Shown here one piece after another: positions 11,923 to 24,789 of a stretch of DNA of 64,000 nt; position 1 is the stretch's first letter; every line of letters begins with the position of its first letter. A program made the translations under genes and the position numbers. The notes below the pieces were generated by a model that saw only the letters and a program-made list of their open reading frames with translations, ran no database searches and had not been told where the DNA came from. This DNA is from Gnetum montanum. Its lineage: Eukaryota > Streptophyta > Gnetopsida > Gnetales > Gnetaceae. Location: the NCBI GenBank assembly GCA_015680685.1, contig MNCI01004098.1, positions 1 to 64,000 of the forward strand, given 5' to 3'.

Positions 11923-12016
11923 GTAGATTTTCCTTCAAATTAAATCATATTCCCTTACAAGGCATATTNGGTAGATTTTCCTTCAAATTAAATCATATTC
12001 CCTTACAAGGCATATT
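11923..12016. repeat. 46-bp perfect direct duplication around a single N (assembly scar)
   Basis: 11923-11968 and 11971-12016 are identical; the N is at 11969. Same pattern as 483-571. Confidence 0.9.
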
Positions 12017-12601
12017 CAAACAAAATTATGGTTAAAATTGTTGAAAGATGTTATATGAAAGCTTCTTGGCTAAGTTACATTTAAAACCATTAGTTTTAGC
12101 AAGGCAAAGGAGGATGAAGGTAAGTGTTAAGGTTTCTTTGGCCAAACTTATTTCTCTAGACATGATTACCAACTTCTTTTGCTAGAATCAAGCTCTTCTT
12201 CATGTGCTAAAATTTCTCCTAATTCCCATATCTAAATTATTCACAACTTTTAGCAATGCTGAATTGACATTTTCTTGATATGTGAAAATCTCTTAATTTC
12301 CATAATGCAAGTCACAAAATGTGTATTTACAAATTAGTGAGTAGAAATTTGTAATACTTTCTTTAAATAACATGCTTAATATTGTTCCTATGAATGATGT
12401 AAATGAGTTATTGGTTATTTATTTTATGCAAGTTCATATCACATTTTAGGTTTCATGTTTTGTTCAGTTAATTTAATCTCTTATCAATTTTTTCAAATAG
12501 GTAAGAAATAGTTTTCTTGGTTCCATTAAGCATATGGAATTTGTGTACCTTCACACCATTTCATTCTTCTAGATGTAGGCTTATTCAATCAATTACATGT
12601 T

Positions 12602-12759
12602 ATAAAAAAAAGGAACATCAAGTGGAGCCACAAGGTCCTTAGAGGGTTGGTAGATGAGGGAGTTTAACTTCTTTAAGTGGTTGCACCTAGGCTCAAACCC
12701 AAGTTTTTGACTTAAGAAACAATCACCTTTCTATCACTCTAAATGATGGTTCCTCAACC
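12602..12759 (-). mobile_element. tRNA-derived SINE with T-rich 3' tail
   Basis: On the minus strand the element begins near 12755 and shows TTAGAGTG (A-box-like) and then GGGTTTGAGCC, close to the Pol III B box GGTTCRANNCC. It ends in a run of eight T at 12604-12611. It is flanked by a 16-bp direct repeat, 12590-12605 and 12759-12774, with two transition differences, which fits an L1-type target-site duplication. A poly(T) end is known for the plant Au-SINE group; membership was not tested. Confidence 0.6.
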
Positions 12760-14129
12760 AATTATATATTATAATTTTTCTAATTTATGTGACATTTTTC
12801 ATCATGAAGTGCATTTGTTTCAACATTGTTCTTTTCTAAAAAAAATAAAATAAAGAAGATGTTGAGGTCAAAAAATGTTCAAGTTGAAGATAGAAAAAAG
12901 ATAATATAAATCTAAAGATATGAAAAATCAAGTTAATGTTAAAAAACAACATGAAGTTAAAAGATATGAAAATTCAAGCTAATGTCAATGATAAAAATAA
13001 TAAAATTGTAAAAAAAAAAACAAAAAAGATAAATCATTTGTGAATGTTTTTTACTTATTAGGGTTGGGATTATCCTCCCTACCAATAATTAGTTTTGCTT
13101 TCTTGATTTTGATTTTTCAAAATATTGTGAATGGGATGTTAAGGAGTAAGTAGTTGATGTTAAAAGTTTTCAAGAAATACTTGATGATGTTGCTTGGTAG
13201 TTATTTGAGTTTGAAATTTATGTCACTATATTAGGGTTTAGAAAAGTAGAAGAATGATGATACAATGTTCATCGAATAAGAGAACTCTAACCAACAAAGG
13301 AAACAATTAAACAATTTTCCAACATTAAATAACTATCATGTGAATTAAAAATATTATTATCTCAATAATAAAGTAGGGTTTCTATCTATTTTATTTGATA
13401 AAATTTTGTACGTTTTCCTATACATTTTTCCAACTAGTGTCCTACTAACACATATTTTTTTATTTGTAGATAAATTCTTCTACTTGCTATAAGCTCTTTT
13501 GGAAGCTACATAATACTAATTGAGATTTTGTTAAAGCAACCATTGTGTAGTTATATTATGTGACATTTACAAATGTCATTGAACTATTTTGTTATTAGAC
13601 TTTAGATTTAGGAAAAATATAATTATGAAAATTATTGTTATCTCATTGAATAAATGAATTTTTCAATACCATTTACTAGTATTACAGTTAATAATGAAAT
13701 GTTATGTATATCGACCTATGCATATTTACAATCATAGTTGCCAAATAAGGCTATAATTTTAATGAATACAAATCAATTTACTACTTCTTGCCTTTGAATA
13801 TTGATAAGTAGAGTCAATAAATAGCTACCAAAGCCAAACATATGACAAAAAATCAACCCTCAATATTTATGCTAATGTTATGGTCTATACTTGCAAAAAT
13901 TTTTAGTGAATTTTTTATGCCAAGGTTAAAGAGATGTTTAAAACTTAAAATAAATTTATGTTCTAAGAAGTGATTACATTTTAGAAAACACTTCCCAATC
14001 AAACATAAAAGCCTTAACTCGTCTACTTTTAATTTTTCTTTTATGTTTATCATTCGCTTAAAACATAGATGATTAAGCATAACTACACAATTTCTTAATA
14101 TCTACACAATCTAACTTCAAAGTTTTTTT

Positions 14130-14920
14130 CCTTTTCAATGGTAAGTAATATTTCTGCATAATTGAAAAATATTATACTTGTTAAAACTACAAAACTTATA
14201 TACAAACATGTTTTTTTATAACAATTCATTTCATATTTTTTTACCTAAAGAATACATTGTGTATCTACACAAGTAGACTGATTACTATTACTTTCATGTA
14301 TTACTTTTTTGAAGTCTCATTTGACAATAGTCCTAAATGAAGATAACATATTATTGTATTTTAGAAAACATCCATACATATAAAATAAACATAATGTACA
14401 TCTAGCATAGCATCCTCACCATCATATAAAGATTTTTGATTGTTTTTAAATGCATTTGGCAAAATAATAAGTTTCTATTTGATAAGTCATGCTCTATATG
14501 ATTATTCGATGTAGCACGATCAACAAATTTTCCATGATATCTTAAACAAGATTTCTTCAAAGAGTTATCATTTCCTAATGTAACTTGTTCACAATAAATA
14601 TTATTTCTATCAAAATTTATAAAATTAAAATGCATATTTTTTTGTCCCTTCAATAATAAGCAACATTTTTACACTATTTCAAACCATTATATTCATTAAA
14701 ACTACAAAAATTACATACAAATATGTACTTTTTATAACATTTTGTTTTTTATAATTTTTTTTACATAATGATTATGTTGTGCTTTTACATAAGTAGGCTG
14801 ATTACTATTGCTTTCATGTATTATTTTCTTTGAAGTCTGACCTAATAATAATCCAAAATAAGGAAAACATATTACTTGATTAAAAAATAACTATATGTAT
14901 AAAATAAATAAAACATATTG
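14130..14920. repeat. Diverged direct repeat, ~270-bp copies about 510 bp apart
   Basis: 14130-14400 and 14640-14920 share the order ATTAAAACTACAAAA, ACATACAAATATG, TACACAAGTAGACTGATTAC, CTTTCATGTATTA and TTGAAGTCT, with many substitutions. Confidence 0.6.
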
Positions 14921-15237
14921 CTATTTATTCGAAGCATTTACCCACTTATCATAAATCTTTGTTCAATTTCACTACATAGAATTTTTTTGAATCTTTGCTC
15001 TTATCTTCCTTCTACTTTTTCTTTAGCATTTTTTCTTTATTTTTGATCACTTTATTTCTACCACAAAAACAAATACTTCAAATAACATTTTGTTTGATTA
15101 TATGTTGCCACATAGTTTTCAGATCTTTCAGAAGAATAGATTTTAAAAGATAATGACATGCTCCAAGCATAATTGCTTTGTTGATAGTGTCTTTATCTTT
15201 AGCAGTAGACATCACGAAGCAATAAAAAGAATATTAA

Positions 15238-15575
15238 AATATATACATATAACTACATCAAATTACTTAACTTGTAACATATCAAAGAACTTACCTATCA
15301 AAGGTATTCTTATTTTTTTTTATAACATACTTTACTATTTTGAATATATCTTGAAAATCTATGTGCTCATCAATAATAGTTAGATTAAACATATTTCCTT
15401 CTTTCTTCAATATACATATAACTACATCAAATTACTTAACTTGCAACATATCAAAGAACTTACCCATCAAAGGTATTTTTTTTTTGTAACATACTTTGCT
15501 ATTTTGAATTTATCTTGAAAAACTATGTACTTATCAATAACAACAATCTTAAACATATTGCTTTCTTTCTTCAAT
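15238..15575. repeat. Tandem duplication, ~170-bp unit
   Basis: 15238-15408 and 15409-15575 both run from ATATACATATAACTACATCA to CATATTKCYTTCTTTCTTC with few differences. Confidence 0.8.
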
Positions 15576-15963
15576 ACATCAAAAGCATTCATTCTCTCAG
15601 CATAAATTGTAACTAATAGGTATACAAAAGTTAATGGTAAACATTTTTAAGAGAAAATGTATACTATAAATTTAACAAAACAACACATAACTATATCTTT
15701 ATAGTTACAAAATTCAAACTTTTTTTTGATACCAATAAACATAAAACATTAGGATCAACAATATTTACATGAACTCCATATAAACCATCGTTATATTTTT
15801 GTGCCAGCATCATGACATTCTAAATTTGACTACATTTGCAATCAAGTGTAAATCTTTTATATACACAATCCTAGCAACAACTTTGAAAGACACATAACGA
15901 AGAAAGAGCTTCAAATAATAAATGTTTGCTACAATTTATAGAATGCATAGTATGTGCCCCACT

Positions 15964-16928
15964 TGATGAATCATCAATTGGCTAGGTTATCTAGTAAAAA
16001 GTTCACACTTTGGTTGGATTTAATAACAAAGCTCAAATAACAAGGCTCCAATATCTTGGCTCTGATAATAAGGCCTTGATATTGGGTATTTGATGTTAGA
16101 GCCTCAACGTCAAGTATCCAATGTCGAAGCCTAGGATGTAATGTTGATATCTGATATCGAGGGGTATGGGCTAGCACATAAATATAGCACTTGGATGCAT
16201 GGTTTGGGCAATATTTTTGCATTAGTTTTTCATAGTTTTGTCAATAGAGTAGTTGAACTATTGCAATTTTATTCTATAATCTTATAGAACAATCAATGAG
16301 TGCCCACAGAGTGGATTTGAGTTAGTTGTATAGAGTCTTATTTGAGTGGAAATGTACCTAGACATATTCCATAAATGACAATAAGATCAAGATTGATTTT
16401 TATTGATTGTAGCACTTTAACGTAGATTATATTTACTTTCCATGAAATTTACTTTTCATGTACTTAGTTAATATTGACATTTTAATGCATGTTAATTAAT
16501 TAAGCACATAAGTACGATTGCTTTAAGCATGCGTATGACTCTTGGTAATCCCAGCAATGCTTAATGTTTGATAACCCAGTAACGTTATATGTGTTCAGGA
16601 TGTGCATAGGATGTGGGATTAGATACTTATGTTAGGGTAGTTGATTATTAATTAGCAATTAGATTAGTTGAATTGATTATAAATTGAGTTTCAACTTATT
16701 TTTAATCGTAGAATAATAAAATATAAAATAATAAAAATCATATGCCTCACCTTGGACTAAACCATACGTGACAAAGCTACTACTAGTCCAAGTGAGAAGA
16801 TAGTGAACTACAATCAAGGCATAGCGATCTAGATGCCACAACTAGTCTCATCCACAAAAGCTGACCCGATCATGCATGAACGCTTGTGATTTGTATGGTT
16901 GGGCATAGGGGTACCTCACTACTCATCA
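15964..16928 (+). repeat. 5' LTR of C1
   Basis: Begins TGATGAATCATCA, ends ACTACTCATCA. Its TATA region reads CATAAATA near 16177, while the 3' LTR keeps TATAAATA, so a T-to-C change has probably weakened it. The start contains GATATC and GATATT motifs. Confidence 0.9.
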
Positions 16929-16948
16929 TTGGAACCATTGTCATGGAT
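16929..16948 (+). promoter_or_regulatory. Primer-binding site of C1
   Basis: TTGGAACCATTGTCATGGAT directly after the LTR. It aligns with TTGGTGCCATTGCTGGGAAC at 42684. This resembles the TGGCGCC-GTTGCCGGGGA type common in plant gypsy elements (commonly assigned to tRNA-Asp), with transitions. Confidence 0.7.
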
Positions 16949-17239
16949 GGTGCTAGTTATCTAGATTAGTTATATTATACATGATCGCTGTAAAGGTACT
17001 AACGATCTATCTCTTAGAAAACATTAATATTTTAAATCACACACATTATTAGATAAAACCATGTCCTTTTCACATAGGATCAATAATGCATCATATGATA
17101 AAAGCACTCATAGGAGAAATGATAAGATCAACACTAAAGAAAATTGGAGTGAACAACATTAAAAAATTGTTTCTTGTGCTCATTTAGACCCTTAATACAC
17201 CTGAAGACTATATTCAACTGGTGCAGATAATCCTAGAGG

Positions 17240-19480
17240 AGATGGAGTAAGTCCTAGATCAAGGAGGGCCTTAATGCCTAGGATCTTCTCTAAAACTAGA
17301 CAAGATAAATCAATGGACCATGGGAAAAACTATAGAAGCCATGACGATTCTCCTAGTTCCTCATCTTCCTCTTCCTTCTTAATGTCTAGTTCTAACAATG
17401 ATGAACATAGGTATAGAGATAGAGCTCCACTATGGGGTCAAGAGAAAGATAGAAATTGAATGCAAGGTCAAAATAAAAGACATCACAATGAGCATAGACA
17501 AGATCATCACAATCAAACAAATAGAAATAGAAATTTTTATCACAACATGTCTAATGATGATGAACCCTTGTTGGCCACTAACAGCTTGATGTAGATCATG
17601 GAGGTAGTTAAGACACCTCATAGGCATTGAAGGGATAGTTGCTTACCTAGGTTTGATATAAACAATATTCCTAAATTTGTGGGACGCTACAACTCGAATC
17701 CACAACATCATATACAAGCCTTCCATGATGCTTGTGCCTTGTACAACATTGGCAATGGATGGCAAAAGCTTAAGCTCTTTCCTAGGATAGTAATCAATGA
17801 AGCGGAAAGTTGGTATAGATCGTTGGAACCAAGTTCCATTCACCAGTGGTTCACAATGCTAGAACGTTTCAATGAAAAATACCAAACACATGCAAGGGTG
17901 TCCAACTTGAGGAGACAAATCCAAGAGTGGAAGTAAGAAAATCATGAACCCGTGGATGTGGGCTTGGATAGATACTATTCATTACTACATAGATGGCTAG
18001 GCCATGGTTTCTCTAAGGAAAGGAAACTTTCCACATCATAGATGGGCTTTGTAATGAAACAAGGGAGACCCTTAGGATGTATGCTCTAGGACAATTATAT
18101 GAGCTACAAATGCATCAAATTTGAGAGTTGATTGAGCTTGTGGAAAAAGAAGAAGGAGAGCTATGCAAATGGGAGAATGTAGAGGAAAAAAACTAGGACC
18201 CAACTCTTTAAAAGAAAAGGGTTCATATCTATGATGAGAAAAAAGAAACAGCTTTTGATGAGATGATTTTACAACCAACCTTGTCAATACAAAATTTTAT
18301 CAATGAGCTTAAAGCATAGCTAGGCAAGATGTTGAAAGGGATGAATGAGAAAGTTAAAAATTGCATAGAAACCATAGAGGAGAGAGTGACACAAAGAAAA
18401 TCAAGTAATCACAACAAAAGGAGGAAAAAGAACAAAGAAATAGCTAGGAATACTTATCAGTAAACAAGAAACATGGCTAAAGAAAGTGAGGCTATAGACT
18501 CAACCACAGACTAAGATAATGGATGTGACATTTGCATATATGACCATTCGAAGGGTCATTGACTGATCTTGTGGCATCTACATAAGAGCTAGGTAGGGGC
18601 ATTAAATCTAAAGTTTGTAGAGAAGTACATGCCTAGGAGATTTCCTCTTTCATGCAATAATTTTAGATAGCCCCAAAACTAATTGTACTATCCTAGGGAA
18701 CTTATTACTAGCCTCAAAACTAGCATCAACCATAATGGCAACAAGCAAAGTCATGGGGGAGGCCACCACCAAACCAGCCCTATCCTTCCTACCAACCGAA
18801 CCCACATGGATATTATGTTCAACATTCTATTTCACCAACTAGTTTTACTTCCTCTACTTCAAAGCACTACTACCATTCTCTCAAATATCATTATCCCACA
18901 ACATCTTATATGAGATCACCACCTCACACCTCTCACCCTGCATCATATCCTTAATATTCTCATACTCACCTCCACCATATGTCACCTTGAAAAACATAGG
19001 AAGGTTTTACATAACAACATGAACGAGAGAATACCACTTGTGCTGTGAACATACATATAAATGATAACACTAGTAGATCTCAACCAAAGTCTCGAGAACA
19101 TCCCTTTTAGAGGAAAGGTCATTAGTTAAAGCAAAAGACTCATGGACCTACTACATCACCTAAACTAGCACAAGGCCAATTTGATGTAACAACCTTCCTC
19201 AAAAAAATGATGTCTCCTAATCATACACAAAAGCCAATAACCACCATCACTCCAACACAAGACATGAAAAATAAACTTATCATTGTGGAGAGATAGAAAA
19301 ATCAATGCATCACCAATAATAATAAAGGGTACAATTGTGGGCCGGAAGTTTGAAATATTAAGGCAATCCCTATACCAACTGACCATAAAGTTTAGGAGCA
19401 AGTGTGTGAGCAAACGCTAGTCTACATAGTAGTTGCTAAACCAAAAGACACCCAGTGGCTTGTAAATGAGAATATAAAAC
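17240..19480 (+). pseudogene. gag relic of C1
   Basis: A longer readable stretch is at 17643-17936 (NNIPKFVGRYN, then AFHDACALYN, then EAESWYRSLEP), aligned by eye with 43715-43970 in the related gag. A Ser-rich stretch precedes it (about 17350-17400). Frame is broken by several stops, mainly TAG. Downstream to 19480 the frame continues as low-similarity gag tail. Confidence 0.75.
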
Positions 19481-19489
19481 TATCTCAAA

Positions 19490-21544
19490 GATGCATGGAA
19501 GTAGTTGATGTGCTTATTAGTTATGGAATTTTTTAATTCTTCATATGTTTTCCATTTCTTCATATTTTTCTTTTCCTTGTATTTTTCTCTTTCTTAAGTC
19601 ATTTTGTTTATGTTTTATCAATGTATTTTATGTTTTTATTAATAAAATTGCCAAGTCATGATGTAGAAGTCAATGCTATGTATTGGGTTTTTTATGCTAT
19701 GCTATCAAGATGATTGTGTAAAGCAGTGAGAGGATCTCATCAGTCCCTCCAATTCTTTGAATAAAAGGTGTTTTTCATGAAACAATTTAGTTCTTCTTTT
19801 ATAAAACTAAAATTAATCAATGATCATTGTACCTTAAAGAAAGAGGGAATGACCAAGTTGGAATGGTAAGGGTGTGACATGAAGGGGACTTGTTGGATTC
19901 TTTTCTTGACTTCTTATGGTTTATGACTCTTCTTGAAATGTATCATCACTCCCTCATTGACCAATAAAAAGGAAGCTTTATCTTTGCATGGTGTGGTTCC
20001 TATAGAAAAAAATAAACAAACAAAAAATAATAATAAACAATAATGAAAATTTCAAAGCACACCCCTTAGACACAATAATGGGCTACAAGAACTAGTTATG
20101 GGGCTAGAAAGACATGTTACCCATGCCTGAAGGCACCCCTTTAACTAAGGCCCTTCCTTCCTTCTTTTTTCCTCTCTTTTTGGAGTGATGATTGTTCTAT
20201 GAGGTGGTTGTGGACTCATGGTGGTTGGTAGGATGAAACACATCAAAGTGAGATCATTGTTCATGGTATGAACTTGGTCTAAACTTGGATGGATAGGTAT
20301 GTTGATCATTTTAATCACACTTGTCATAAGAACATATTGTGGACATGGTTAAGTATCTTACATCTCGATCTCCGCAATCCCTTCCAATTCCATTATTTAC
20401 CTTACTGTTGTATGTAATTATGAGCCTTTTTGTTTTGTGTAGTATAGTGCAACATCCTAACCATAGTAGTTGTGTGTCATTTGCAACAAAGGCATGAACT
20501 ATATTTAACTTCTTGGGTGTTCACAAACATCTATAGAAGTGGTTATGTAAGGGCATTATGGTAGGAGCCTGCTTTGGGGAGGACCCACTTACATAACTTT
20601 TGTTGATCATGGCTTTGAAGTAACCTTCACATCTTCTAGAACATCAATGATTGTTTCTCTAAATTTATGCATGATTTTGGAACTACTTCTCATCTTTTCA
20701 TTAATTTTTTGTATTTTTCTATTTCCATATCCATTAATATTTCTTGACCATCTTCTGAATAGGACCTTTGGTTTTAATTATTCAAAAACCTATGTGCTTC
20801 TGGAGTTACGCTTATTAGTCATGGGGGCTAGGGATGCTTACTTTAAAATTTTTGAAATTTTTCCAACATCAAACATCATGGTAACTAATAATAATTGATC
20901 AAAATAATGTGAACAACTTGATGATTTTAGTTACCTCATAGGCTTGGGCATAGTATGCTATAATCACCTTATTCTTTAACGAAAACTAAGGGATCCAACA
21001 AAGGTTAATTATTAAGGATAATTTACCATAACTAATGTTGATCCTTTGGTGACTATAGGTGATGCTAAAAGAAAGACTTAAGGAAGAAGGTCTTTTGCCA
21101 AGTACAAAAACAAAGCCAAGAGACAATGGAGGATATGACCATGGATAAATTGTAGCACATACAAGATAGTAGCTTAAGCACCACATGTTTTCTAGATCCA
21201 TGGGACAATGAGAAGAAATTTTAGTTCATCCTTCAAGAATGTTCTACATAACTAGAGAAGCGTCGACATAACAATCAAGGTTGAAATTCTGCCACCACTA
21301 GCGGCAACATGAAGAATCATCTTCAGTGGATTCTTGGAGACCTTTGCAAAGTTTGTAATCTTTAAAGTTTGTCTAGTCTTTTTCTCACTCTATCATTCTG
21401 TATGCATCCACTTGAATAAAATTTTGTAATGTAACACTCAGAGTGAGTCAGTAGTTAGTATCAGTCAATAATTCCATACCTTTCAAAATTTTTTAAAGAA
21501 AGCTTAGTCCAATCTTGTTAACTCAAGGATGAGTTTTTATTCAG
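19490..21544 (+). other. Non-coding 3' internal region of C1
   Basis: About 2 kb without credible coding. It matches 40900-42060 in the pol-bearing fragment and, reversed, about 25430-26500 in C4 (shared GGGGAGGACCCACTT and TTACCCATGC...GAAGGCAC phrases). So this is a family-specific 3' region, not unrelated insertion. Confidence 0.7.
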
Positions 21545-21555
21545 TTATGGGGGTA
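21545..21555 (+). promoter_or_regulatory. Polypurine tract of C1
   Basis: TTATGGGGGTA immediately before the 3' LTR. The same ATGGGGGTA tract (reversed) borders the LTRs at 24790, 47502 and 63547. Confidence 0.7.
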
Positions 21556-22465
21556 TGATTAATCATCAGTTGGCTAGGTTATTTGATAAAAAGTTAGCTT
21601 TTTGGTTGGCTCTGATAATAAGGCTTCAATATCGTGGCTCCAATAATAAGGCCATGATATCAAGTATCTAATGTCGCCTAGGATGCGATGTCAGATACCT
21701 GATATTGGGGGGTTATGGGCTAGCCTATAAATATAGTGCTTGGGTGCATAGTTTGGGAAATATTTTTGCATTAGTTTTTCATAGTTTTGTTAAAAGAGTA
21801 GTTGAACTCTTGCAGTTTTATTTTGTAACCTTACAGAACAGTCAATGAGTGCCCACAAAGTGGATTTGAGTCAGTTGTATGGAGTCTTATTTAAGTGGAA
21901 ATGTACCTAGACATATTCCAAAAATTGCAATAAGATCGAGATATATTCTTATTCATTGTAGCACTTTGACTTAGCTTAGATATACTATCCATGAAATTTA
22001 CTTTTCATGTACATAGTTAATATTTACATTTTAATGTATGTAATTAATTAAGCACATAAGTATGATCACTTCGGGCATGCATATGACTCTTGGTAATCAT
22101 AGTAATGCTTAACGTTTGGTAATCCAATAGCATTATATGTGTTTAGGATGTTCACGGAAAGTGGGATTAGATACTTATGTTAGGGTAGTTGATTATTAAT
22201 TATCTATTAGATTAGTTGAATTGATTATAAATTGAGTTTCAACCTAGTGTTAATCGTAGAACAATAAAATATAAAATAGTAAAAATCATATGTCTTACTC
22301 TAGAGTGACAAAGCTACCACTAGTCCAAGTGGGAAGAAAGTGAACTACAATCAAGGCATAGCGATCTAGATGCCACAACTAGTCCCATCCATGGAATATG
22401 ACTAGATCATGCATGAACACTTGTGATTTTTATGGTTGGGTGTAGTAGTACCTCACCACTCATCA
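21556..22465 (+). repeat. 3' LTR of C1
   Basis: Begins TGATTAATCATCA, ends CCACTCATCA. TATAAATA at 21726-21733. Clearly paired with 15964-16928, differing by many substitutions and a few small indels, so the insertion is old. Confidence 0.9.
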
Positions 22466-22470
22466 CCACT

Positions 22471-23877
22471 TTTGAATTATTTTATTTTAATACAGTTTAA
22501 TTTTTACTTTGCAATTAATACACCCAAATCTGCCACTATAAACATTATTGTTAATGCTCAAAATACTAAGAATAGTATAGTTATAGTAGCATACTCAATG
22601 AGAAGATAAAATCTACTAGTTGTATATCACATTTGCTTTGTCATGTTACATCAGTAGTAATAGTACCATAATGCAAATCTAACATATAATTTACTTAATT
22701 GGTTATAACCTACCCTGAATAAAAATAGACATGTTAAACTTCAACTATAAAATATTTTTATTTTTTTCACTTAATGACATAACCATACTATGCATACTGA
22801 TCGCACACATTGTACAAATAAAAGGCATAGTTCAAGTAGTGCAGATGTAGCAGGCTCTTATAAAGAAGATCTCAACATAAGAGTATACTAACTTCTTAAT
22901 TCATGTTTTACTACAGAAATTCTCAGAAAATCTAGCATATGCTTGCTTTAATTTTTTTAGTTTTATAGTTATTGTTTAAAAACATCATAAAGTTTAGCTT
23001 TCTTTTAAGTTCAATATCAATAAATTTTCTATGTCATAACTTGCATACTTCTACTTTATTTCGATAAATTTAAAATATAGAATAAAATGAGATCATATCT
23101 AATTAGGAAAGGTTGGCAAGAGAGATCTTCCCACCTACTAATTAACTATGATAGTGAAGATTTAGATGAATGCATGCCACTAGTTACAATGGAAGCTCAC
23201 ACTAAACGATATGGAGTTGCTTTACAAAGCTTTATCTATGAATCCAGTTTATGTCAATAGAATATAAGTATAAGCAAATTAATTCATCAATAAATTATTA
23301 CCAAAAAGTATATGTTCAAATTTAGAACACGAGTAGTGTGACAAATAATTGGTGGCTGTGGTCATTTTACAAATTTGGAAATTCATGTTTATGTTATGAA
23401 ATTGAGATTGTTTCATTTAATATAACCAAACAATGCATGGTTTGAATGGTGGAAAGATTTTGGTCATAATTCATATTTGATGATAGAAAATTCTTTCTCT
23501 TTTGTTCAAGGTGCAAAACATTGTGGTTATTTTTTCTATTCAAATCCTAGATCTAAAAATATATACATAGACAAGTTTGGTTGGGAAAATATGAGTTATT
23601 ACTTATTTTTCACTCTAGAAACAAGACCTCTTGCTTGTATTCCATTAGAATTTTTTTCTATCAAGTAGTGTATATAACAAATAAGTGGAATATAAGTTAC
23701 TTTTGGAAAACCAATATGTAATTTGATTATACAACTTCACCTTTTACATATGATTTATACATATTGAATATTCAACTTAATGGTGGACTAACATTAGAAG
23801 ATCTACAACATCCATAAACTTTAGCATATATTTTATTTTGTAATGTTAATAAATTAGTTTTTCTTTTTTTTTATAAT
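22471..23877. other. AT-rich stretch between C1 and C4 with a possible coding relic
   Basis: Nothing is recognised in 22471-23086. From the ATG at 23087 to about 23668 (plus) there are two readable segments, one with KGWQERSSHLL and one with WFEWWKDFG...GYFFYSNP, separated by stops and a frame change. I do not know the family. It could be a transposon-encoded protein or a chance frame. Confidence 0.3.
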
Positions 23878-24789
23878 TGATGAGTGGAGAGATGCCCCTA
23901 CACTCAACCATACGAATACGAGCGTAGCACGTGCGATCTGGTTGAACTCTATAGACTAAGTGCCTACACGCCCCATGGAACACTTACGGTTAATCATTCA
24001 TTGTCTTCCCAGACTTGTAGTTGTCACAGTGTATGGTTAAGTAAGTATGAGGTATATGATTTTTATAGCTTTTTATGTTTTATGTCTCCTATGCTAACAA
24101 GGTGAAGGGTTGAGAAACTAATTACTAATTCTAACTAATGAACTAAGTCTAAATTAACCTAGCGTCAACATCCGTTCCCACTTACTGTACACACCCTAAA
24201 CCGATGCAACCGTGGCTACCAAATGCTAATCGTTGCTAGGATCACCATGCGTAACGCACGTGCTCGAAGTGGTTGCATTGAGGCACTTAACTAAGAAGAA
24301 AGGGTTGAGAGAATCTAATCTAGCCTAAGTGCAATGAGCATCCATTCCTTGATTATCCGTACACATCCTTAAATGCTCGTAATCAAGTCGTACTCATTCT
24401 GCATTACTAGGAGATAAGGGTGAGAGAGAAAGCAATAAATAACATTAAATAAAATCCTATTCCATGCACTGCAAGGTTTATCAAAAAATTTTGTCTTTAT
24501 TGCCATACACAACTTGTGTTTAGGTACAATGTTGCTCGAATAAAGATCTGTTCACTTTAGGACTCCTATTGTGGGCACATGGAAAATGTTCTATCTCTGG
24601 AGTGATCAATTTTCCAGTGTTTCCTTACTTCTAGCATAGGATGAGGAAACAAGGGAGAGCCACCTCTTATTTATAGCTATGATGACACACCATGATATCA
24701 TGTACGTGATATCGCGTATGCAATATCGCATGGGATGCGATATCATGGCTACTGTGATATCGTAGCCCATGCGATATTGCATCTCATCA
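23878..24789 (-). repeat. 3' LTR of C4
   Basis: Plus-strand reading TGATGAGTGGAGAGATG to GCATCTCATCA. The right part (24690-24775) is packed with GATATC/GATATT motifs. A minus-strand TATAAATAAGAG lies near 24663-24673. Confidence 0.85.

Larger units (their letters stand above)
12775..15963. other. AT-rich intergenic DNA, no gene recognised
   Basis: Short ORFs on both strands here (for example 13853-14080 and 14402-14653 minus) have no motif I recognise and use AT-biased codons as random AT-rich DNA would. Two local duplications are listed separately. Confidence 0.5.
15964..22465 (+). mobile_element. Complete non-autonomous gypsy-like LTR element C1 (gag only)
   Basis: 6502 bp bounded by a perfect 5-bp target-site duplication CCACT (15959-15963 and 22466-22470). 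LTRs of 965 and 910 bp start TGATGA/TGATTA and end TCATCA. A primer-binding site follows the 5' LTR and a purine tract (ATGGGGGTA) precedes the 3' LTR. The 4.6-kb interior holds only a decayed gag (about 17240-19480) and about 2 kb of non-coding 3' region. No protease, RT, RNase H or integrase motif was found. This is the layout called TR-GAG/LARD in plants. Confidence 0.9.
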
